DNA of 64,000 bases from Synechococcus sp. RS9909 (GTDB lineage Bacteria > Cyanobacteriota > Cyanobacteriia > PCC-6307 > Cyanobiaceae): NCBI RefSeq assembly GCF_014279595.1, contig NZ_CP047943.1, positions 1-64,000 on the forward strand. Direction: 5' to 3'. A program made the position numbers and the translations under genes. The stretch's first letter is position 1. Each line of letters starts with the position of its first letter. The notes below the pieces were generated by a model. The model was not told the DNA's origin and ran no database searches. It saw only the letters and a program-made list of their open reading frames with translations. Shown piece by piece: positions 45,864 to 55,706 of this stretch.

Positions 45864-46478
45864 GTGACCGCTGCCGCCCAACAGCAGGACCAGCAGCTGC
45901 AGCGGCGTCTGCAGCAGGACAGCATTCAGCTGGCCGGCAAGACGATCTATATCAATCCGTTTCTTTACTGGCGCCGCTTCGACAGCAACACCGATCGCTG
46001 GTTGCGGGAACCCGGCCAGCTGGGTGAAGAGCAGATCAGCTCCAACCGTCGTCGCTTTTATCCTGAACTGGCCTGGGATCTGCTCGATGAAGACGCCGTT
46101 CGCATCAAGGACGGTGCTGTGGAGATGTTTCTCAAGAGCCTGGAGCTGATCAGCACCTTCCACCCCGAGCTCACCTCCGGCCAGCTCCTGGAGGTGGAGC
46201 GCAAGATGGCGGTCACCAAGAAGCGCTCATTTGAGCGCTGGGTGGAGAAGTCGTATCGCCGGCGCTTCAAGCAGGAGGTGCGGGAGCGGCGCCGTTTCGC
46301 CCGCGACCGTTTCCTGCGGGGCTGGCGGGAGTGGTTGGCGCTTGACACCACCCATCAGGCGATCGCTCCCCTGCTGGCCTTGATCGTGCTGGCGGCGGTG
46401 GGGGGGTGGACCCTCGGGGCCTCCCAGTCGCCTTGCCCCACGTTGATGCTGCCCGCAGAGCAGACTGGAGAGCGCTGA
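45864..46478 (+). CDS. Conserved cyanobacterial protein with C-terminal membrane segment
   Basis: 204 residues, start GTG at 45864. The body is highly basic and helical: ISSNRRRFYPELAWDLLDED, KKRSFERWVEKSYRRRFKQE, RERRRFARDRFLRGWREW. A single membrane helix lies near the end (IAPLLALIVLAAVGGWTLG). No characterised domain. It is 66 bases after guaA on the same strand and is followed closely by another conserved gene; the pair is known only as hypothetical in this clade. Confidence 0.8.
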   Translation: MTAAAQQQDQQLQRRLQQDSIQLAGKTIYINPFLYWRRFDSNTDRWLREPGQLGEEQISSNRRRFYPELAWDLLDEDAVRIKDGAVEMFLKSLELISTFHPELTSGQLLEVERKMAVTKKRSFERWVEKSYRRRFKQEVRERRRFARDRFLRGWREWLALDTTHQAIAPLLALIVLAAVGGWTLGASQSPCPTLMLPAEQTGER

Positions 46479-46491
46479 TCGCCACCGGGCC

Positions 46492-46887
46492 ATGGCCGAC
46501 TCCCGACCCTTCGACGCCATGCGGCTGGCCCTGATGCAGGACGTGTTGCCGGTGGGGCTGGCCTTGCTGGACCGGGCGCGGCGTGGTGGTCCCGGCCGGG
46601 TGGTGGAGAGCTTCACGACCTCGCCTGAGCCGTTCAGTGATCTGCGCTCGGAGGGGGAGCCGGCGGCGCGTGAGGTGCGTGAGCGCCTCGATCAGGTGAG
46701 CCCTGGCCTGGGCAATCCGGTGATGGAGGTGGCTGTGGAGGTGGAGGACATGGTCGAGGAGATGATCGAGGAGAAGGGTGAGCAGGAGTTGCCCGTGTCT
46801 GCGGAGGATGAACGGCTGGCCCTGCAGGCGGCCCTGACCCGGATCGAGCAACGCCTTGTGCAGCTGCGGCAGCAGCTTGCATCCTGA
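46492..46887 (+). CDS. Conserved acidic protein of unknown function
   Basis: 131 residues from the ATG at 46492. Hydrophobic start (MRLALMQDVLPVGLALLDRA), then charged; residues 75-98 are Glu-rich (VAVEVEDMVEEMIEEKGEQE) and the end forms a coiled coil (LTRIEQRLVQLRQQL). No known domain. It lies 13 bases after the previous gene and 20 before the PBP2 gene, in the same direction, so a shared transcript with PBP2 is likely. Confidence 0.75.
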   Translation: MADSRPFDAMRLALMQDVLPVGLALLDRARRGGPGRVVESFTTSPEPFSDLRSEGEPAAREVRERLDQVSPGLGNPVMEVAVEVEDMVEEMIEEKGEQELPVSAEDERLALQAALTRIEQRLVQLRQQLAS

Positions 46888-46907
46888 GGGCATGGTCTGA
46901 ACCCGCC

Positions 46908-48707
46908 ATGACACGCACCATCAGCAGCCGGGATGGCCATCGCCACAGCGGCATGGGTCAGCAGCCTCTGGTGCTGTTGGGGCTGGTGCTGGTGTTCTGC
47001 GGCGCCATGCTGACGCGACTCACCTGGTTGCAGGTGCTTGAGGGTGCCCATTACAAGCAGCTGGCCGACGAGAATCGCATCCGCTTGGTGCCCCGTTCCC
47101 CGATTCGGGGCCGTCTGCTCGATCGCCATGGCAAGGTGCTGGCGTCGAGCAAGCTCACCTATTCGCTGTATCTCGAACCGCGTCTGGTGGATGACACCAG
47201 CTGGCCGGACCTGCGTGATCGCCTCGCCAGGCTGCTCAACCTCTCCGCCCAGGATCTCGACGCCCGCCGCGGTCGCGGTATCGATCGTGATGGCTATCGG
47301 ATCACCCTGGCCACCGACCTGAAACCCGAGCAGGTGCTGCGTTTCCGGGAACAGGCCCTCGGGCTCAAGGGTGCCCAGGTGGATATGGACATCCTCCGCT
47401 ACTACCCCCACGGATCACTGGCCTCTCACGCCCTCGGTTACACCCAGCCGATCACGGAAGAGGAATACGAGCAGCTGGCTGAGAAGGGCTACAAAATTCG
47501 TGACCGCATCGGCCGCACCGGTGTGGAGGCTGCATACGAAAGCCAGCTCCGTGGCCAGTGGGGTGGGCAGATGCTCGAGGTCAATGCGATGGGCGAGGTG
47601 CAGCGCAACCTTGGCGATCGGCCGTCGGTGGCGGGCAAAGACCTCACCCTCACCCTCGATCTCGATCTGCAGAAGGTGGCGGAACAGGCGTTGGCGGATA
47701 AACCCGGCGGCGCGATCGTGGCCATGGATCCCCGCACCGGTGCGGTGCTTGCTCTGGCGAGCAAGCCGAATTTCGACCCCAATTTCTTCTCGAAACTGGT
47801 CACCACCCAGAAGGAATACGACGCCCTGTTCTCCAATCCGGTCAAGCCGCTGTTGAGCCGGGCGATGAATCCCTATGACCCCGGCAGCACCTGGAAAGTC
47901 GTGACGGCGATGGCCGGCATGGAATCGGGCAAATTTCCGGCCGACACCAAGCTCAACACCACGGCCTGCATCACCTATGGCGGCCACTGCTTTCCGGATC
48001 ACAACGGTGCCGGTTTCGGTCGGATCGGCTATGCCGATGCCCTGCGCTTTTCCAGCAACACATTCTTTTATCAGGTGGGTGTGGGCTCCGGCTCCAGGGC
48101 GCTGAAGAAGGCCGCCACCCAACTTGGTTTTGGCAGAAAGAGTGGCATCGAGATCGGCTGGGAGGAGAGTGTGGGCCTGGTGGGCGATGAAGACTGGGCT
48201 GCGGCCGGTCGTGGCTGGGCTCAGCCGGGCACCACCCCCTGGATTCCGGAAGACATGGCCAGCGCCTCCATCGGTCAGTCGGTGGTGCAGGTCACGCCGC
48301 TGCAGCTGGCGCGCGCCTATTCCGTGTTTGCCAATGGCGGTTGGTTGGTGACGCCCCATCTCGCCGATCAGGGACTCGACTGGACCGCTCCCTCCCGGCG
48401 CACCAAAGTGGCCATGAAACCTTCCACCCTCGCCAAGATCCGGGAGGGCCTGCGCAAGGTGGTTTCCGATGGCACCGGCTATGGCCTCAATGGACCGGGG
48501 ATTCCCCCGGCGGGTGGGAAAACCGGCACGGCGGAAGACAGCACCGGTGGGCCTGACCATGCCTGGTTCGCCACCTATGCCCCTTACCCTGAAGGCGAGA
48601 TCGTGATCGTGGCGTTCGCCCAGAACACCCCCGGCGGCGGCTCGGTGCATGCTCTGCCGATGGCCAAGAAGGTGATGGAGGTGTGGAACCGCAAGCGGGC
48701 GAAGTAA
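46908..48707 (+). CDS. mrdA: Penicillin-binding protein 2
   Basis: Peptidoglycan transpeptidase, 599 residues, for elongation or division-linked wall synthesis. One N-terminal membrane segment (LVLLGLVLVFCGAMLTRLTW). The PBP dimer domain includes RLVPRSPIRGRLLDRHG. The penicillin-binding motifs are SxxK (YDPGSTWKVVTAMAG), SxN (FSSNTFFYQVG) and KTG (GGKTGTAEDS). Start ATG at 46908. The 3' end is 3 bases from the convergent sqdX stop. Confidence 0.95.
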   Translation: MTRTISSRDGHRHSGMGQQPLVLLGLVLVFCGAMLTRLTWLQVLEGAHYKQLADENRIRLVPRSPIRGRLLDRHGKVLASSKLTYSLYLEPRLVDDTSWPDLRDRLARLLNLSAQDLDARRGRGIDRDGYRITLATDLKPEQVLRFREQALGLKGAQVDMDILRYYPHGSLASHALGYTQPITEEEYEQLAEKGYKIRDRIGRTGVEAAYESQLRGQWGGQMLEVNAMGEVQRNLGDRPSVAGKDLTLTLDLDLQKVAEQALADKPGGAIVAMDPRTGAVLALASKPNFDPNFFSKLVTTQKEYDALFSNPVKPLLSRAMNPYDPGSTWKVVTAMAGMESGKFPADTKLNTTACITYGGHCFPDHNGAGFGRIGYADALRFSSNTFFYQVGVGSGSRALKKAATQLGFGRKSGIEIGWEESVGLVGDEDWAAAGRGWAQPGTTPWIPEDMASASIGQSVVQVTPLQLARAYSVFANGGWLVTPHLADQGLDWTAPSRRTKVAMKPSTLAKIREGLRKVVSDGTGYGLNGPGIPPAGGKTGTAEDSTGGPDHAWFATYAPYPEGEIVIVAFAQNTPGGGSVHALPMAKKVMEVWNRKRAK

Positions 48708-48710
48708 GGA

Positions 48711-49856
48711 TCAGGCGACCTGGGCCAGCTCCGGCTTCAGCACGTTGCGGTAGTAGGTGCGCAGCTGTTCCGTGGCCCCGGCCCAACCCCAGCGCTCCGC
48801 TTCCGTCCGGGCCGCCCGGCGCAGGGCCTGCCGTTCGAGATCGTTGCCCAGCAGTCGTTGCGTGGCCTGGATCAGGCTTGCGGCGCCTCCATCGGCCCCA
48901 TCCGGCTCGTAGAGGCAGCCGTTGAGGCCATCGCTGATGATGTCGGGGATGCCACCGCGGTTGGCGCCCACCACCGGACACCCCGCAGCCATCGCCTCCA
49001 GCAGCACCAGCCCGAGGGTTTCAGTGCTGGAGGGGAAGAGGAAGGCATCGCCGCTGGCGTAGGCACTGGCCAGCTCTTCGCCAGCGAGATAACCCACGAA
49101 GGTGGTGGCGGTGCCTTCGAAATGGCGCTCGAGTTGCTGGCGGTGCGGTCCGTCCCCCACCAGGGCGAGGCGAGTATCGGGCAGGGCTTCCAGCACCGGA
49201 CGGATCCGCTCGATCTGTTTTTCGGCAGACAACCGGCCCACATAGAGCAGCAGGGCGCAGCGGTCGTCGTGTGCGCCCAGCAGCCGCTGACGCATGGCGT
49301 CGCTGCGCAGCTCGGGTCGGAACAGCTCGGTGTCGACGCCTCGCTGCCAGAGGGCGGTGTGCTGGATGCCCTTCTCGCTCAGCTCCTTCACCATGGCGGT
49401 GGAGGTGCAGAGGTTCAGTTCCGCCTGGTTGTGGGCCGCCTTCAGCAACTCCCAGAGCAGGGGCTCGAGCATGCCCATGCCGTAATGCTCCAGGTATTTC
49501 GGCAGATGGGTGTGATAGCTGGCGATCAGGGGGATCGCCTTGTTTTTGGCCAGCCAGATGCCGCCGAGGCCAAGAACCGCCGGATTCACCACGTGCACCA
49601 GATCCGGCTGGAAGGCGTCGATCGCTTCCGACACAGCGGGCCGCGGCAGGGCGAGCTTGAGCTCCGGATAGAGCGGCAGCGGCATGGCCGGCACACCGAT
49701 CACGCCTGCGCCCATGTACTCGCTCGGAGCGCCTTCCGGGCAGAACACCAGCACCTCATCGCCGGCCTCCACCAGGTGTTTCACCGTCTTGGTGAGACGG
49801 GTGACGATCCCATCCACCTTCGGCAGAAAGGTTTCAGTGAAAAAAGCGATCTTCAC
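48711..49856 (-). CDS. sqdX: Sulfolipid synthase (SQDG synthase)
   Basis: Transfers sulfoquinovose to diacylglycerol to make sulfolipid of photosynthetic membranes. GT4-type fold, 381 residues. Landmarks: FFTETFLPKVDGIVTRLTK, SYHTHLPKYLEHYGMGMLE, WQRGVDTELFRPE, LLYVGRLSAEKQIERI, PSSTETLGLVLLEAMAAGCP. It is 30 bases after sqdB; together they complete the final steps of SQDG synthesis. In low-phosphate marine waters SQDG replaces phospholipid, which suits this organism. Confidence 0.95.
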   Translation of the reverse strand: MKIAFFTETFLPKVDGIVTRLTKTVKHLVEAGDEVLVFCPEGAPSEYMGAGVIGVPAMPLPLYPELKLALPRPAVSEAIDAFQPDLVHVVNPAVLGLGGIWLAKNKAIPLIASYHTHLPKYLEHYGMGMLEPLLWELLKAAHNQAELNLCTSTAMVKELSEKGIQHTALWQRGVDTELFRPELRSDAMRQRLLGAHDDRCALLLYVGRLSAEKQIERIRPVLEALPDTRLALVGDGPHRQQLERHFEGTATTFVGYLAGEELASAYASGDAFLFPSSTETLGLVLLEAMAAGCPVVGANRGGIPDIISDGLNGCLYEPDGADGGAASLIQATQRLLGNDLERQALRRAARTEAERWGWAGATEQLRTYYRNVLKPELAQVA

Positions 49857-49886
49857 GGAGTGGCGGTGCAGGCAGGGAATGCGGAA

Positions 49887-51083
49887 TCAGGCTTTGGCCC
49901 GGATCGCTTCGGCTTGTTGGTTGGTCCAGGCTGACACGCAGGGGATCCGCTTTCGATCGCAACGGTCGGCGTAGCGCGTGGCGATCTCCACCACTTCCTT
50001 GAGCAGGCCGTCATCAAGGGTGGTGGGGTTGAGCCCAAGCTCGATGAAGCAGCGGTTGTCCACGATCAGATCGTTCTCCACCGCTTCGTTGCGCGGGTTG
50101 GGCAGGTTGTTGATGGCGGCGCCGGTGAGGGCGGCCACCTTCTTGGCCAGTTCGCCCACCTGATGGCTCTCGGTCATCTGGTTGAAGATCTTCACCCGCT
50201 CCCCCTTCTGTGGCGGGTTCTCCAGGGCGAGCTGCACGCACTTCACCGAATCACGGATGTGGATGAAGGCGCGGGTCTGACCGCCGGTGCCGTGCACCGT
50301 GAGCGGATAGCCGATCGCCGCCTGCATCAGGAAGCGGTTGAGCACCGTGCCGTAGTCACCGTCGTAATCGAAGCGGTTGGTGAGGCGCGGGTCGCGGTCG
50401 GTGGCGTCGGTGTTGGTGCCCCAGACGATGCCTTGGTGCAGATCGGTGATGCGCACCAGATCGTTTTTGTTGTAGTAGAGGAAGAGCAGCTGATCCAGCG
50501 TCTTGGTCATGTGATAAACGCTGCCCGGGCTGGCCGGGTGGAGGATCTCCTCCTCGAAGCGGGAGCCATCCGGCTGGGGCACCTCCACCTTCAGGTAGCC
50601 CTCAGGGATCGTGGCGCCGCGGTGGGAGCCGTAGCCATACACGCCCATGGTGCCCAGGTGCACCACGTGGATGTCGAGGCCGCTCTCGACGATGGCGGCC
50701 AGCAGGTTGTGGGTGCCGTTGACGTTGTTGTCCACGGTGTAGCGCTTGGTGGCGCTGCTCTTCATCGAATAGGGCGCAGCGCGCTGTTCGGCGAAGTGCA
50801 CCACCGAGTCCGGGCGCTCCTCCAGGAGCAGATCGAGCAGGCGTTGGTACTCATGGGCAATGTCCATGTGCATGAAGCGCATCGGCTTGCCACCGATGTC
50901 CTCCCAGGCCTGCAGCCGCTCGCCGATGCTGGTGATCGGGGTGAGGGATTCCACCTCCAGATCGATGTCGATCTTGCGACGGCTGAGATTGTCGACGATC
51001 AGCACCTCGTGGCCCTGATCTGCCAGGTTCACAGCACACGGCCAGCCGCAGAAGCCGTCACCGCCGAGAACGAGAACTTTCAC
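49887..51083 (-). CDS. sqdB: UDP-sulfoquinovose synthase
   Basis: Makes UDP-sulfoquinovose from UDP-glucose and sulfite. 398 residues of the SDR family. MKVLVLGGDGFCGWPCAVNL is the NAD-binding start; FAEQRAAPYSMKSS and the YHMTKT (Tyr-Lys pair) motif and GTMGVYGYGSHRGATIPEG are the SqdB signatures. The GIVWGTNTDATDRDPRLTNR segment is diagnostic. First gene of the sqdB-sqdX pair. Confidence 0.97.
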   Translation of the reverse strand: MKVLVLGGDGFCGWPCAVNLADQGHEVLIVDNLSRRKIDIDLEVESLTPITSIGERLQAWEDIGGKPMRFMHMDIAHEYQRLLDLLLEERPDSVVHFAEQRAAPYSMKSSATKRYTVDNNVNGTHNLLAAIVESGLDIHVVHLGTMGVYGYGSHRGATIPEGYLKVEVPQPDGSRFEEEILHPASPGSVYHMTKTLDQLLFLYYNKNDLVRITDLHQGIVWGTNTDATDRDPRLTNRFDYDGDYGTVLNRFLMQAAIGYPLTVHGTGGQTRAFIHIRDSVKCVQLALENPPQKGERVKIFNQMTESHQVGELAKKVAALTGAAINNLPNPRNEAVENDLIVDNRCFIELGLNPTTLDDGLLKEVVEIATRYADRCDRKRIPCVSAWTNQQAEAIRAKA

Positions 51084-51141
51084 CCCAAACTCCTGCCGAA
51101 GCGTGCAAGCCGCTGATCTGGGGCAAGCTACTACAGGCTTT

Positions 51142-51309
51142 TCAGCTGATTGCCGCGGAGATGGCCATCAGGCTCAGCACCAGCACGGTCCCGCCGAGAA
51201 TCAGCAGCCGGGAGCCGTTGCTGCGGCTGGCGGAAGCGTCCATCACCTCCATCCGGGGCTCTTTGGCGAAGGCGTTGAGACGGCCGCCGTCTTCCTGAGT
51301 GACCTGCAT
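51142..51309 (-). CDS. Psb34-like small thylakoid protein (photosystem II assembly)
   Basis: 55 residues from the ATG at 51309 (MQVTQEDGGRLNAFAKEPRM). The N-terminal EDGGRLNAFAKEP stretch and the single membrane helix near the end (LLILGGTVLVLSLMAISAAI) match the Psb34/Ssl1498 family, which binds an intermediate of photosystem II assembly in Synechocystis. Identification is by recalled similarity, so moderately confident. Its neighbour sqdB makes a lipid also found in photosystem II. Confidence 0.8.
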   Translation of the reverse strand: MQVTQEDGGRLNAFAKEPRMEVMDASASRSNGSRLLILGGTVLVLSLMAISAAIS

Positions 51310-51398
51310 GGCCTTGCACTGCATCTGCGCAGACCTTATGGAGGCCGTTCAGCTGTGGCTTGCTTCTGCCATGCAGCTTCACGGCCGGTGATCCTTCG

Positions 51399-52226
51399 TT
51401 ACGTCACCCGGCCGCTGCTGGGGGAGCTGGCGGAGGCCTCCTGACGCAGGGGCAGGCGACCGGCGCGATGGGCGAGGCGGCCGGCCCGCACGGCGTCAGC
51501 CATCGCTTCCGCCATCGAAGCTGGATCGCCCGCCAGGGCGATGGCGCTGTTCACCAGCACCGCGTCCGCGCCCATCTCCAGCGCCTGGGCGGCCTCACTC
51601 GGCACCCCGATGCCCGCATCCACCACCACCGGCACGCCGGCGTTTTCGATGATCAGGGCGATGTTGGCGGCATTGCGCAGCCCCTGACCGGATCCGATCG
51701 GCGAGCCCAGGGGCATCACCGTGGCGCAGCCCACCTCCTCCAGGCGTTTGGCGAGCAGTGGATCGGCGTTGATGTAGGGGAGCACGGTGAAGCCCTCGTT
51801 CACCAGCTGTTCCGCCGCTTCAAGGGTGCCGAAGGGATCGGGGAGCAGATGGCGGCTGTCGGGGATCACCTCCAGCTTCACGAAGGTGTTGTCCTCCTGG
51901 CCGGCCAGCTTGGCCAGCTCCCGGCCGAGGCGCGCGACCCGAACCGCTTCCTCAGCGGTGGCGCATCCGGCGGTGTTGGGCAGCATCCAGATCCTGGTCC
52001 AGTCGATCGCCTCCATCAAGCCGGCATGGCCGGCGGCCACAGCCTGCACGCGGCGCACGGCCACGGTCACCATCTCGCAGCGCGAGCGCTGGAGGCTGGC
52101 CTGCATCGTGCTGAGGTCGGGGTATTTGCCTGTGCCGGTGAAGAGCCGACTGCTGAAGCAACGGCCGCCGATGTGCAAAGGATCGTCTGCGGCGGACGGG
52201 CTTGCGGGGCTGGAGGTGAGATCCAT
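51399..52226 (-). CDS. thiG: Thiazole synthase
   Basis: Makes the thiazole phosphate moiety of thiamine from deoxyxylulose phosphate, dehydroglycine and ThiS-thiocarboxylate. 275 residues of the TIM-barrel family: [28 protein letters not shown] (Schiff-base region), [49 protein letters not shown] and [20 protein letters not shown]. The N-terminal tail of about 20 residues is divergent. The start is the ATG at 52226. Confidence 0.96.
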   Translation of the reverse strand: MDLTSSPASPSAADDPLHIGGRCFSSRLFTGTGKYPDLSTMQASLQRSRCEMVTVAVRRVQAVAAGHAGLMEAIDWTRIWMLPNTAGCATAEEAVRVARLGRELAKLAGQEDNTFVKLEVIPDSRHLLPDPFGTLEAAEQLVNEGFTVLPYINADPLLAKRLEEVGCATVMPLGSPIGSGQGLRNAANIALIIENAGVPVVVDAGIGVPSEAAQALEMGADAVLVNSAIALAGDPASMAEAMADAVRAGRLAHRAGRLPLRQEASASSPSSGRVT

Positions 52227-52319
52227 GGCGCGTGCGGCGGATTGGTGTGAGAACCGGATCAGGCGGTGCTCCCGTCGTTCGGGATGGCACTACCGTGCGC
52301 CCATCATCCATTTCCATCC

Positions 52320-52841
52320 ATGCCTGTTCCAGTCGCCGTGGATCTGCCGGTTCAGTCTCCGGTGGTGTTCGAGGCTGCCCTGCCGTTGGATTCCTCCCAA
52401 CTGGCGGAGCCGATGGTGCTGGAGGGAACGGTCGACACCTTTGATCCGGTGGCACGGGCCGCATCGCTCGCCGCCTCGATGCCGCGTCAGTGGTGCGGCT
52501 CCTACCGCTCCTTCACCGGCGGCGCGGTGCAGCCCGTGGAGGTGACGCTCGCCAGCGTGCAGCCCATGGGGCAGATGGTGGTGCTGCGCGGCGACATGCG
52601 CATCGGCGAGACCAGCACGCCGGTGCAGGGCAATCTGAATGCCAAGTCGGATCAACTCGACCTGTTGCCCCTGGCGGATCCGCTCACCGCGGGGCTCGAG
52701 CCCGGTGGTTCCTTCCTAGGCCTGCAGGGTGCCACCCTCTCCGGCTGGGTTGCACCCCGGATGACCTCCCTCGGTGGTCGCCTCAATCTCGCTGCCGAGT
52801 GTGCGAACTCAGAAGCCCTTCCGATCCGCGGCCTCTGGTGA
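52320..52841 (+). CDS. Conserved picocyanobacterial protein of unknown function
   Basis: 173 residues from the ATG at 52320 (MPVPVAVDLPVQSPVVFEAA), with earlier in-frame codons not supported by the composition. Beta-rich protein without membrane segments: MPRQWCGSYRSFTGGAVQPV, QMVVLRGDMRIGETSTPVQG, and a hydrophobic glycine motif near the end (GSFLGLQGATLSGWVAP). No known domain. Its 3' end overlaps the convergent Ycf37-like gene by 33 bases. Confidence 0.7.
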   Translation: MPVPVAVDLPVQSPVVFEAALPLDSSQLAEPMVLEGTVDTFDPVARAASLAASMPRQWCGSYRSFTGGAVQPVEVTLASVQPMGQMVVLRGDMRIGETSTPVQGNLNAKSDQLDLLPLADPLTAGLEPGGSFLGLQGATLSGWVAPRMTSLGGRLNLAAECANSEALPIRGLW

Positions 52842-53384
52842 GGTGGTGCTGCGGGCAGCACTGCGGCGCAGTTGCTGCTCGACACGCTTCAGGCGGCGGG
52901 ACGCGGTGGCGTTGGCCGGCTCCAGCTTCAGCGACTGGCGGTACAGCTCGGCGGCTTCGTCGAGGTCGAGAAGACGTTCCCTGGCGAAGGCCAGATTGTT
53001 GAGGGCCACGGGATAGTCGGGCTTCGCCTGCAGCGCCGCTTTGTAATGCTTCACTGCCCCCTCGAAATCCTTCTGGGCGGCGAGAGCGAAACCGAGCGCA
53101 TTTTCCACGAGGGCCCGTGCTTCTTCCGGCTCTCCGGCCAGACGTTTCAGAGCCTGCCGCAGGGTGGTGATGGCCTGGGGATAGAGGCGTTTGCGCAGTT
53201 GCACCGACGCCAGTTCATAGAGCTGGCCAGCGTCGCGGGAACCAGCGGCACCCTCCTGTTCAAGGCGAATGAGGGAGAGCTCGTCGCGACGCACACGCAA
53301 CAATTGCCGACCCACCAGCACGGCCACGATCGACAACAGGCCGATCAGACCGAGCAGGTAAGTCTGGGGAACGAGGATGTCCAT
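52809..53384 (-). CDS. Ycf37-like TPR protein (photosystem I assembly)
   Basis: 191 residues: one membrane helix at the start (TYLLGLIGLLSIVAVLVG), then three TPR units: QLYELASVQLRKRLYPQAIT, ALGFALAAQKDFEGAVKHYK and VALNNLAFARERLLDLDEAA. The membrane-anchored three-TPR form matches Ycf37 of cyanobacteria, which helps assemble photosystem I. Identification is by layout and recalled similarity, not by search. It lies 29 bases after rplT on the same strand. Confidence 0.8.
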   Translation of the reverse strand: MDILVPQTYLLGLIGLLSIVAVLVGRQLLRVRRDELSLIRLEQEGAAGSRDAGQLYELASVQLRKRLYPQAITTLRQALKRLAGEPEEARALVENALGFALAAQKDFEGAVKHYKAALQAKPDYPVALNNLAFARERLLDLDEAAELYRQSLKLEPANATASRRLKRVEQQLRRSAARSTTSPEAADRKGF

Positions 53385-53413
53385 GAACGCTGACTCCTCG
53401 GTTCAGTTTGACC

Positions 53414-53761
53414 TCAGGCCTTGGCGGTGGTGACCACGGTGGTGAAGGTGCCGGGATCGACCATGGCGAGCTGGGCGAGCATTTTGCGGTTGATCCGCAC
53501 GTCGGCTTTCTTGAGGCCACCGATCAGGCGGCTGTAGCTCATGCCATTGAGGCGAGCGGCGGCATTGATCCGAGCAATCCAGAGACGGCGGAAATCACGC
53601 TTGCGACGACGACGGTCGCGGTAGGCGTTGCAGAGGGCCTTCATCACCCGCTGATTCGCGGTGCGGAAGAGGGTGCCATTGCTGCCGCGGAAACCGCGGG
53701 CGAGGCGAAGGATCTTGTTGCGGCGCTTGCGGGCGACATTGCCTCTTTTGACGCGAGCCAT
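53414..53761 (-). CDS. rplT: 50S ribosomal protein L20
   Basis: 115-residue ribosomal protein needed for early 50S assembly and feedback control of its own operon in other bacteria. Start [20 protein letters not shown] and [20 protein letters not shown], ending [13 protein letters not shown]. Highly basic. It follows rpmI after 76 bases, as in most bacteria. Confidence 0.98.
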   Translation of the reverse strand: MARVKRGNVARKRRNKILRLARGFRGSNGTLFRTANQRVMKALCNAYRDRRRRKRDFRRLWIARINAAARLNGMSYSRLIGGLKKADVRINRKMLAQLAMVDPGTFTTVVTTAKA

Positions 53762-53837
53762 GGATGTGGAGAAAGCTGGTTAAAGGACGATCTGAACGCG
53801 GTTCCGTGTCTGTTCGCTCGAGGAACAGGCCTGGGAT

Positions 53838-54035
53838 TCAGGCGTAGGGCATCATCAGGGCCACACGCTCTTCATCGGTGCGGTCCACCACAGCCTTGGT
53901 GGCGAGGTGGCGCTTCAGCTTTGGGCTCTTGTGATCGAGCAGGTGATTGCGGAAGGCGCGACGACGCAGGAACTTGCCAGTGGCCGTTGCTTTGAACCGC
54001 TTGGCGGCAGCTTTGCGGGTCTTGAGCTTGGGCAT
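53838..54035 (-). CDS. rpmI: 50S ribosomal protein L35
   Basis: 65-residue ribosomal protein from the ATG at 54035 ([20 protein letters not shown]). [20 protein letters not shown] and the end [19 protein letters not shown] are diagnostic. A longer reading frame upstream overlaps the divergent SpoIID-type gene and is not used. rplT follows. Confidence 0.97.
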   Translation of the reverse strand: MPKLKTRKAAAKRFKATATGKFLRRRAFRNHLLDHKSPKLKRHLATKAVVDRTDEERVALMMPYA

Positions 54036-54092
54036 GTCTCTGGCAGCGCGTGGCACAAACAACAACAATACGCCTTCGACTGCCACCCTTGG

Positions 54093-55682
54093 ATGACCCG
54101 CTGGCCCGCCGTAGTGATGCAGGGATGGATTGCGCCCGCCCTGGTGGCGGTCACGGCCCTCAGCGGCGGGTGCCGGGCCCAGGATCTCGCTGGGCCACCC
54201 GCCGCTGAGGAGATCACCTTGCCGCGGCCCACCCACCGGCAGGTGCCCAGGCCACCGGCGGCGACGGCCCAGGCCCTCTGGGTGGCGCTGGCGGACCATC
54301 TCGGTCAAGCCGCAGGGGGTGATCAGGCGGCCGCTCTACTGACCCTGCGCAGTGCCGGGGCGGCACCGCTGCGGTTGGTGGCGCCCGGCGGGGGCTCCGA
54401 GCCCCTGGCGTCGGGGGCCAGCCTTCGTTTCAGCTGGCGGGCGGTGCCGCTGGCCAAGCCGGTGGAGCTGGCGCGGCAGGTGGCCGGGCCTTTCGCCAGC
54501 TTTGAATCCGCCGATCGGGTGGCGCAGCGCTGGCGCGCGCAGGGGGTGGACGCCCTGGTGGCCCATCCCAAGGATTGGCAGGTCTGGGCGCCTGAGTCGG
54601 CGTCGCCGCTGCCGGACGTGCTCACCCGGCTCTGGACCGCCACGGTGCAGGCCACGGTGCAGCCGGTGCTGGAGGGGCCCAAGGGTGGTCGCACCCTGCA
54701 GGGCCCGCTGTTGATCGAGGCGCCGGATGGTTTGCGCTGGAAGGGGGGGGTGATGCGAGGGCCGTTCCGGCTCCAGGCCGATGCCTATGGCAGCTGGACC
54801 CTGCTGGAGCAGGTGCCGTTGGAGCGCTACCTGGAGGGTGTGGTGCCCCATGAGATCGGTGCCGGCTCACCGGCTGCAGCTCTGCAGGCCCAGGCCGTGC
54901 TCGCCCGCACCTGGGCCCTGGCGAACAGCCACCGCTTCGCGGTGGATGGCTACCACCTCTGCAGCGACACCCAGTGCCAGGTGTACAGCGATCCGCGGCA
55001 GGCCGGACCGGCCGTGCGCCAGGCGATTCAGGCCACCGCCGGCCAGGTGCTGCAGTGGCAGGGATCGCCGATCAGTGCGGTGTATCACGCCTCCAACGGC
55101 GGCGTGATGGCTGGGGCGACGGAAGCCTGGGCGATGGACCCGGCGCCCTATCTGCGTGGCCAGGCCGATGGCGATCAGAACTGGAGCGGTGCGGTGGTGT
55201 TGCCGCTGCAGAACGATGCGGCGGTGCAGGCCTTGCTGAACAGGCGGCAGGGGGCTTACGGCGCCGGCCATCCCCGCTTCCGCTGGTCGCGCACCTACAG
55301 CGCCAGCCAGTTGCAGGCAGCCCTGGCCACCCAGGCGCCGCGCTTGGGCGTGGTGCAGGCGGTGTCGGTGCTGGAACGGGGCCCGAGTGGCCGGGTGCTG
55401 GCGCTGCAGATCAAGGGCGATGGCCCGGGGGCTCCCCAGGTGTTGCGCCTCGATGGGATCCGTCGCACGCTGCAGCGCTTGCCCAGCACCTTGTTTGTGG
55501 TGAAGCCTGCCGGCGCCGGGCTCTGGCGCTTCCAGGGCGGTGGCTTCGGCCATGGGGCGGGTCTGTCCCAGGCGGGAGCGATCGATCTGGCCCAGCGCGG
55601 CCAGACCGTGGACCAGATTCTTCGTCACTACTACCCCGGCACAACCCTGGTTCCCGTATCCGCCCTCAGGCAGGCCCCTTAG
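54093..55682 (+). CDS. SpoIID/LytB-domain exported protein
   Basis: 529 residues from the ATG at 54093 ([20 protein letters not shown]), with a signal-like segment ending ALSGGCRA that could be a lipoprotein or standard cleavage site. The SpoIID/LytB domain spans residues about 225-525: [80 protein letters not shown] and [11 protein letters not shown]. SpoIID homologues cleave glycan strands of denuded peptidoglycan; in cyanobacteria they may work on cell-wall turnover. The N-terminal 200 residues are family-specific. Confidence 0.9.
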   Translation: MTRWPAVVMQGWIAPALVAVTALSGGCRAQDLAGPPAAEEITLPRPTHRQVPRPPAATAQALWVALADHLGQAAGGDQAAALLTLRSAGAAPLRLVAPGGGSEPLASGASLRFSWRAVPLAKPVELARQVAGPFASFESADRVAQRWRAQGVDALVAHPKDWQVWAPESASPLPDVLTRLWTATVQATVQPVLEGPKGGRTLQGPLLIEAPDGLRWKGGVMRGPFRLQADAYGSWTLLEQVPLERYLEGVVPHEIGAGSPAAALQAQAVLARTWALANSHRFAVDGYHLCSDTQCQVYSDPRQAGPAVRQAIQATAGQVLQWQGSPISAVYHASNGGVMAGATEAWAMDPAPYLRGQADGDQNWSGAVVLPLQNDAAVQALLNRRQGAYGAGHPRFRWSRTYSASQLQAALATQAPRLGVVQAVSVLERGPSGRVLALQIKGDGPGAPQVLRLDGIRRTLQRLPSTLFVVKPAGAGLWRFQGGGFGHGAGLSQAGAIDLAQRGQTVDQILRHYYPGTTLVPVSALRQAP

Positions 55683-55706
55683 AGTCCGGGCATTCCGGGG
55701 TGGTGG

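Noticed and set aside
44508-46163. 551-residue open frame on the minus strand opposite guaA
   Set aside because: Overlaps guaA, which has all its motifs; no protein-like features in the opposite frame.
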